From the NCBI GenBank assembly GCA_026770615.1, contig MU632025.1, positions 20,701 through 47,424 on the forward strand: 26,724 nucleotides of DNA. Reading direction: 5' to 3'. The DNA comes from Pavlovales sp. CCMP2436. Taxonomy: Eukaryota; Haptophyta; Pavlovophyceae; Pavlovales. The notes under the pieces are model-generated. The model ran no database searches and had not been told where the DNA came from. It saw only the letters and a program-made list of their open reading frames with translations. A program made the translations under genes and the position numbers. Of this stretch, positions 24,166 to 26,724 are shown in pieces; positions within the stretch are counted from its first letter, which is position 1; each line of letters starts with the position of its first letter.

Positions 24166-26724
24166 ATCTACTTTAAACTCCTTGTACATCATCCCCCGCA
24201 GGTTTTCCATCACGTCCGTGAGACCGGCTACGTCGATAGAGAGGTAGAGATCGTGCAGCTCGCGGTAGGTCTTTATTTGCAGGTCTTCCTTCATTTCGGC
24301 GACGCGTTTCTCGGTAGTCTCCCTCTGTATGTCTATCTTGCTTGCTAGCGCCGACTCAATTTCTTTGTCGACCGATTTCGTCCCGTCAGATGCCGTCGAT
24401 GTCACACTGTAAACGTTGCCGAGCGATGAGGCAAAGTGGGACGCGTCGATCTCTTGGTCGAGATTATTAAACCAGTCGTGCTCATACGGGAAACACCCCT
24501 TCTTTTTTAGCTGGTTGAACACTTGCTCGATTGGGAGCGACTTTACCTGGGCGTGTTCCACCGCTACGCCTCTGATTCTTATTTTCGCTTCGTCAGGTAC
24601 CAGGTTGATGAGGGCATCGAGCGAGCTAGCCATGAAATCCATCGAGTCTCTGCAGCTGAAAAGGCCGATGTTCAGTGTTTTCATTTTCTCCGAATTTTGC
24701 GGGATTCCACCGATATTTACCTTGTGCTGTTTTTCCTCGCCGTTCTGGGGGAACGGGCTGTTTCCGCTTGCCGAGATTATAAGGTCGTCGCATGCCTGCA
24801 GTGCGAGCCAAACATGATGGGTATCATACCCCTGCGCATTATGAAAATACACGTTGACGGTCTTGTCCCTGCGCCTGTGAGTGTTGCACCGCGTGCACGC
24901 GGCCCCTAGGTACTCACCGGTAATGTGCGAGTGGTCGAGATTCTTGTTGCTGGGTCGCATTGTCTCCCTACACATGTAGCACTCGTTTGCTTTCGTGAAC
25001 TCGTCGGGTGTGCTTTTTGTAAAAACAGGGTGAGCATTAAAAATCTTACGGTATTTTTTGTCGAGCACCACGAGCAAGCGAACAAAGTGTACGTGGGCGT
25101 CCTCACCTATGAAATTGTAGACCTCGTCGGGGGACCCATCGGATTTTACGAGTCGCATTTGGTATGAGACCGCTTGGTGTGGGCTTCCCGGTATAGCCGT
25201 CGCTTCAAAGTCCGCATAGGCAACTACCGGTGCTTTCTGGTCGAGAGCGCCCCATGGCTTGTACCTTAACGTCGAGGAGTCTTTCATGATTTTTTCCCTT
25301 TGCTCGGGGTCTGTTATGAGCATTGCACGCTCGTGGGGGGTGGAAGTTCCGAGCCATTCGCATTTGTGAAGAATCGATGTCTGATTTTTCCCATTGCATT
25401 TTAGAATGTGTTCCTTCATGCGTTCTACACTTGCCGCTGAGTTTCTGTAAGCGGAGGTGTGGCAGCATGGACAGAACGTTCTGTGGTCGTCCTTCGTGTT
25501 AAGCAGTGCGTCGAGCGAACCGATATTTGTGTAATGACCTTTGTAGGACATCAAGATGATGTGACGACGTTTGCGTTGGAAGGGTGCCGGTGCTACTCGT
25601 GTGCAGCTGATCTCTACTTCACCATTTGATGAGCAGTGGACGTCATACAGCGACCATGTAATCTTGGTGTTTGCAATTTCCCACTGATCTATTGTTTCTC
25701 CACAAATAGGGTATTCGACATCTTCGGGTTCCTTGATCTCAAACTCGTGCTTTCGAAGGACGCTGACTCGCTCGAGGTGTCCGACTCCGCTCTCCCGAGC
25801 AAATGGGACCAGACTCGCCCAAAGGAAGCACTTGTTGTCGGTGTTTTTTGGATTCACAATCCTCTTTTTAGGGTTACGGAGGGATTCTGGAAGTTCGACG
25901 TAGCTGCCGGCTGTGTCGTTGAGCATGCTGGGCATCATACCGATGGTGAGCACTCGTGGAGCCGTGATCCATAGCCCTGGTAGTGTCGCCGAGTCGCTCC
26001 TGAACTGAAAATTCGAAATTGTTTTCGCCATTCGCTTCTCGATGTAATTCAAGAATACTTTGTTGAATCGATCACTGCTTGTCCGCATCGTACCATACCG
26101 AGCCACGTTATCCGAGTGCAGGTAGAACGATTTGGTTCGGACCGGGGGTTCTTCAAATTCTTGCATCGCCAGGTATGTCGAGGTAATGTTCAAGGTGAGT
26201 ACTCTAATCGAAGGGCTCATCCTGTCTGCTTCCTTTTTCACCGCCTTCCGTATGATAAAAGCGATGGCTCGTGCATAGATGTCGTTATCGAAGTTATATT
26301 GGATTCTGCGGTTCTCAGGCGTCTCGATGAGTCCGAGCACGCGCGATTCCTGAAAACTCTCTATTTGCGCTTCAAACTCCGGGTCTGCTCGCCATTTAAC
26401 TATAGCCGTAGTATACCCGGATAAAATCTTTTTGATCGTGACGACCGGAGGAATTTGAGACAGGCGACGAATCTCTCTGTTGATGAGAAAGCGGTTCTTG
26501 ATGGTTGCTGTTCTTGTACCGAAGAAGTTGTCGAGAATGAGCTTGTTAATCATGAGTGACTCTTTTGCAACCCGACGCTCGAGACGATCGAACCCTTTAT
26601 GTGTTTTTGGGACCCGCTGGTCTACGGTGGAGAACTTGTTGTAAAATAGAGCGTTCGATCCCGCTTTGCTCCTTGTGGATGGTGGCTCCTGCCCGTAAAG
26701 CTCGAAAAGATCGTTGAAAATCTC
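24052..26724 (-). pseudogene. Protein-primed DNA polymerase B of the PLV: N-terminal and exonuclease parts only, polymerase palm missing; partial at right edge
   Basis: The minus-strand frame is open from the right edge (57 codons before the ATG at 26551-26553) to a stop at 24052. Numbering from that ATG, it carries NPKNTDNKCFLWASLVPFAR (~234-253); a CPCC...H...C zinc-finger-like site (~361-386); PVVAYADFEAT (Exo I, acidic pair D/E at ~448-450); a C-x-x-C ... LDHSHITGEYLGAACTRCN segment (~525-557) resembling the endonuclease VII/HNH-type zinc motif embedded in maverick-type polymerases; FHNAQGYDTHHV (Exo II, ~570); and LYLSIDVAGLTDV (Exo III, ~769-781). After KEFKVD (~796, position ~24166) the match stops. 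The remaining ~37 residues are antisense to the neighbouring gene, so the Kx2NSxYG and YGDTDS-type catalytic region is absent. This would be the replication enzyme of the element. As it stands it could at most retain exonuclease-type activity. Confidence 0.75.

Larger units (their letters stand above)
18871..26724. mobile_element. Integrated, decayed polinton-like virus / adintovirus-like element (continues beyond the right edge)
   Basis: A block of genes with lower GC and different codon style than the ankyrin genes carries the module expected of polintons, PLVs and adintoviruses: penton-like minor capsid, small basic virion protein, hexon-like major capsid, FtsK/HerA packaging ATPase, further virion protein, and protein-primed DNA polymerase B on the opposite strand. 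Structural genes run plus, polymerase runs minus, meeting tail-to-tail. No integrase, protease or terminal repeats are visible; the right end is outside the window. Lesions include an in-frame TAA, replacement of most of the capsid gene by a host-like ankyrin copy, and a junction removing the ends of two genes. The element is therefore probably non-functional as it stands, though an assembly chimera is possible. Confidence 0.75.

Noticed and set aside
1..26724. tRNA and rRNA genes
   Set aside because: No convincing A-box/B-box pair or rRNA core was found by eye; the few ggttcga-like strings lie inside protein-coding sequence.
18871..26724. Virophage (Mavirus/Sputnik-type) rather than PLV
   Set aside because: The PolB zinc/HNH-type insert, the penton motif order and the capsid N-terminal block fit the polinton/adintovirus side better, though only a profile search could settle it.

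Overview
The window looks like a piece of a GC-rich nuclear genome from a unicellular eukaryote, probably an alga. It has spliceosomal GT-AG introns (an intact three-exon oxidoreductase), the last exon of a cullin, Kelch and F-box/ankyrin-type proteins, many short repeats, and very few intact genes between them. The host lineage cannot be fixed from sequence alone. Ankyrin arrays of the 'CPWD' type and GC-rich ankyrin families are common in haptophytes, stramenopile algae and amoebae, but that is only a hint.

Layout. 1-2340: cullin tail, a frameshifted Kelch gene, duplicated GC-rich segments, then a lone C-terminal piece that looks like a polinton-like virus (PLV) major capsid protein. 2340-6440: a gene-poor repeat field with minisatellites, a large imperfect foldback, a clean 166-bp MITE with a TATA target duplication, two copies of a dispersed repeat, a GT tract and a CCCCAAT-type tract. 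6439-7722: first copy of an ankyrin gene family, broken. 8647-9889: the one clearly intact gene, a spliced MDR-type quinone/zinc-less oxidoreductase. 10552-11592: a ~63-residue tandem-repeat ORF. 11821-13160: second ankyrin copy, minus strand, broken. 13449-14715: an Ala/Lys-rich UBA-like/coiled-coil gene (broken) followed by a conserved C-terminal coding fragment that recurs at 17205-17370. 15092-17410: a hypothetical minus-strand ORF, a 75-base nested hairpin and a G/T-rich stretch. 17411-18720: a CPWD ankyrin array on the minus strand placed head-to-head with an F-box/CPWD gene on the plus strand.

18871 to the right edge: a decayed integrated PLV/adintovirus-like element. In order it holds a penton-like minor capsid gene (one in-frame TAA), a small basic pVI-like virion protein, the N-terminus of the hexon-like major capsid protein, the third ankyrin copy (minus strand, apparently inserted in the capsid gene), the tail of an unknown gene, an intact FtsK/HerA-type packaging ATPase, a Pro/Ala-rich probable virion protein truncated at its end, and a convergent protein-primed DNA polymerase B that keeps its N-terminal and exonuclease parts but loses the polymerase palm at the same junction (~24165). 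The polymerase is open to the right edge. The element carries morphogenesis and replication genes but looks dead: most of the capsid protein and the catalytic half of the polymerase are missing from this window. The host ankyrin family and the viral element are physically intermixed, which is the most interesting aspect of the region. Family assignments come from motif recognition by eye, with no database search.
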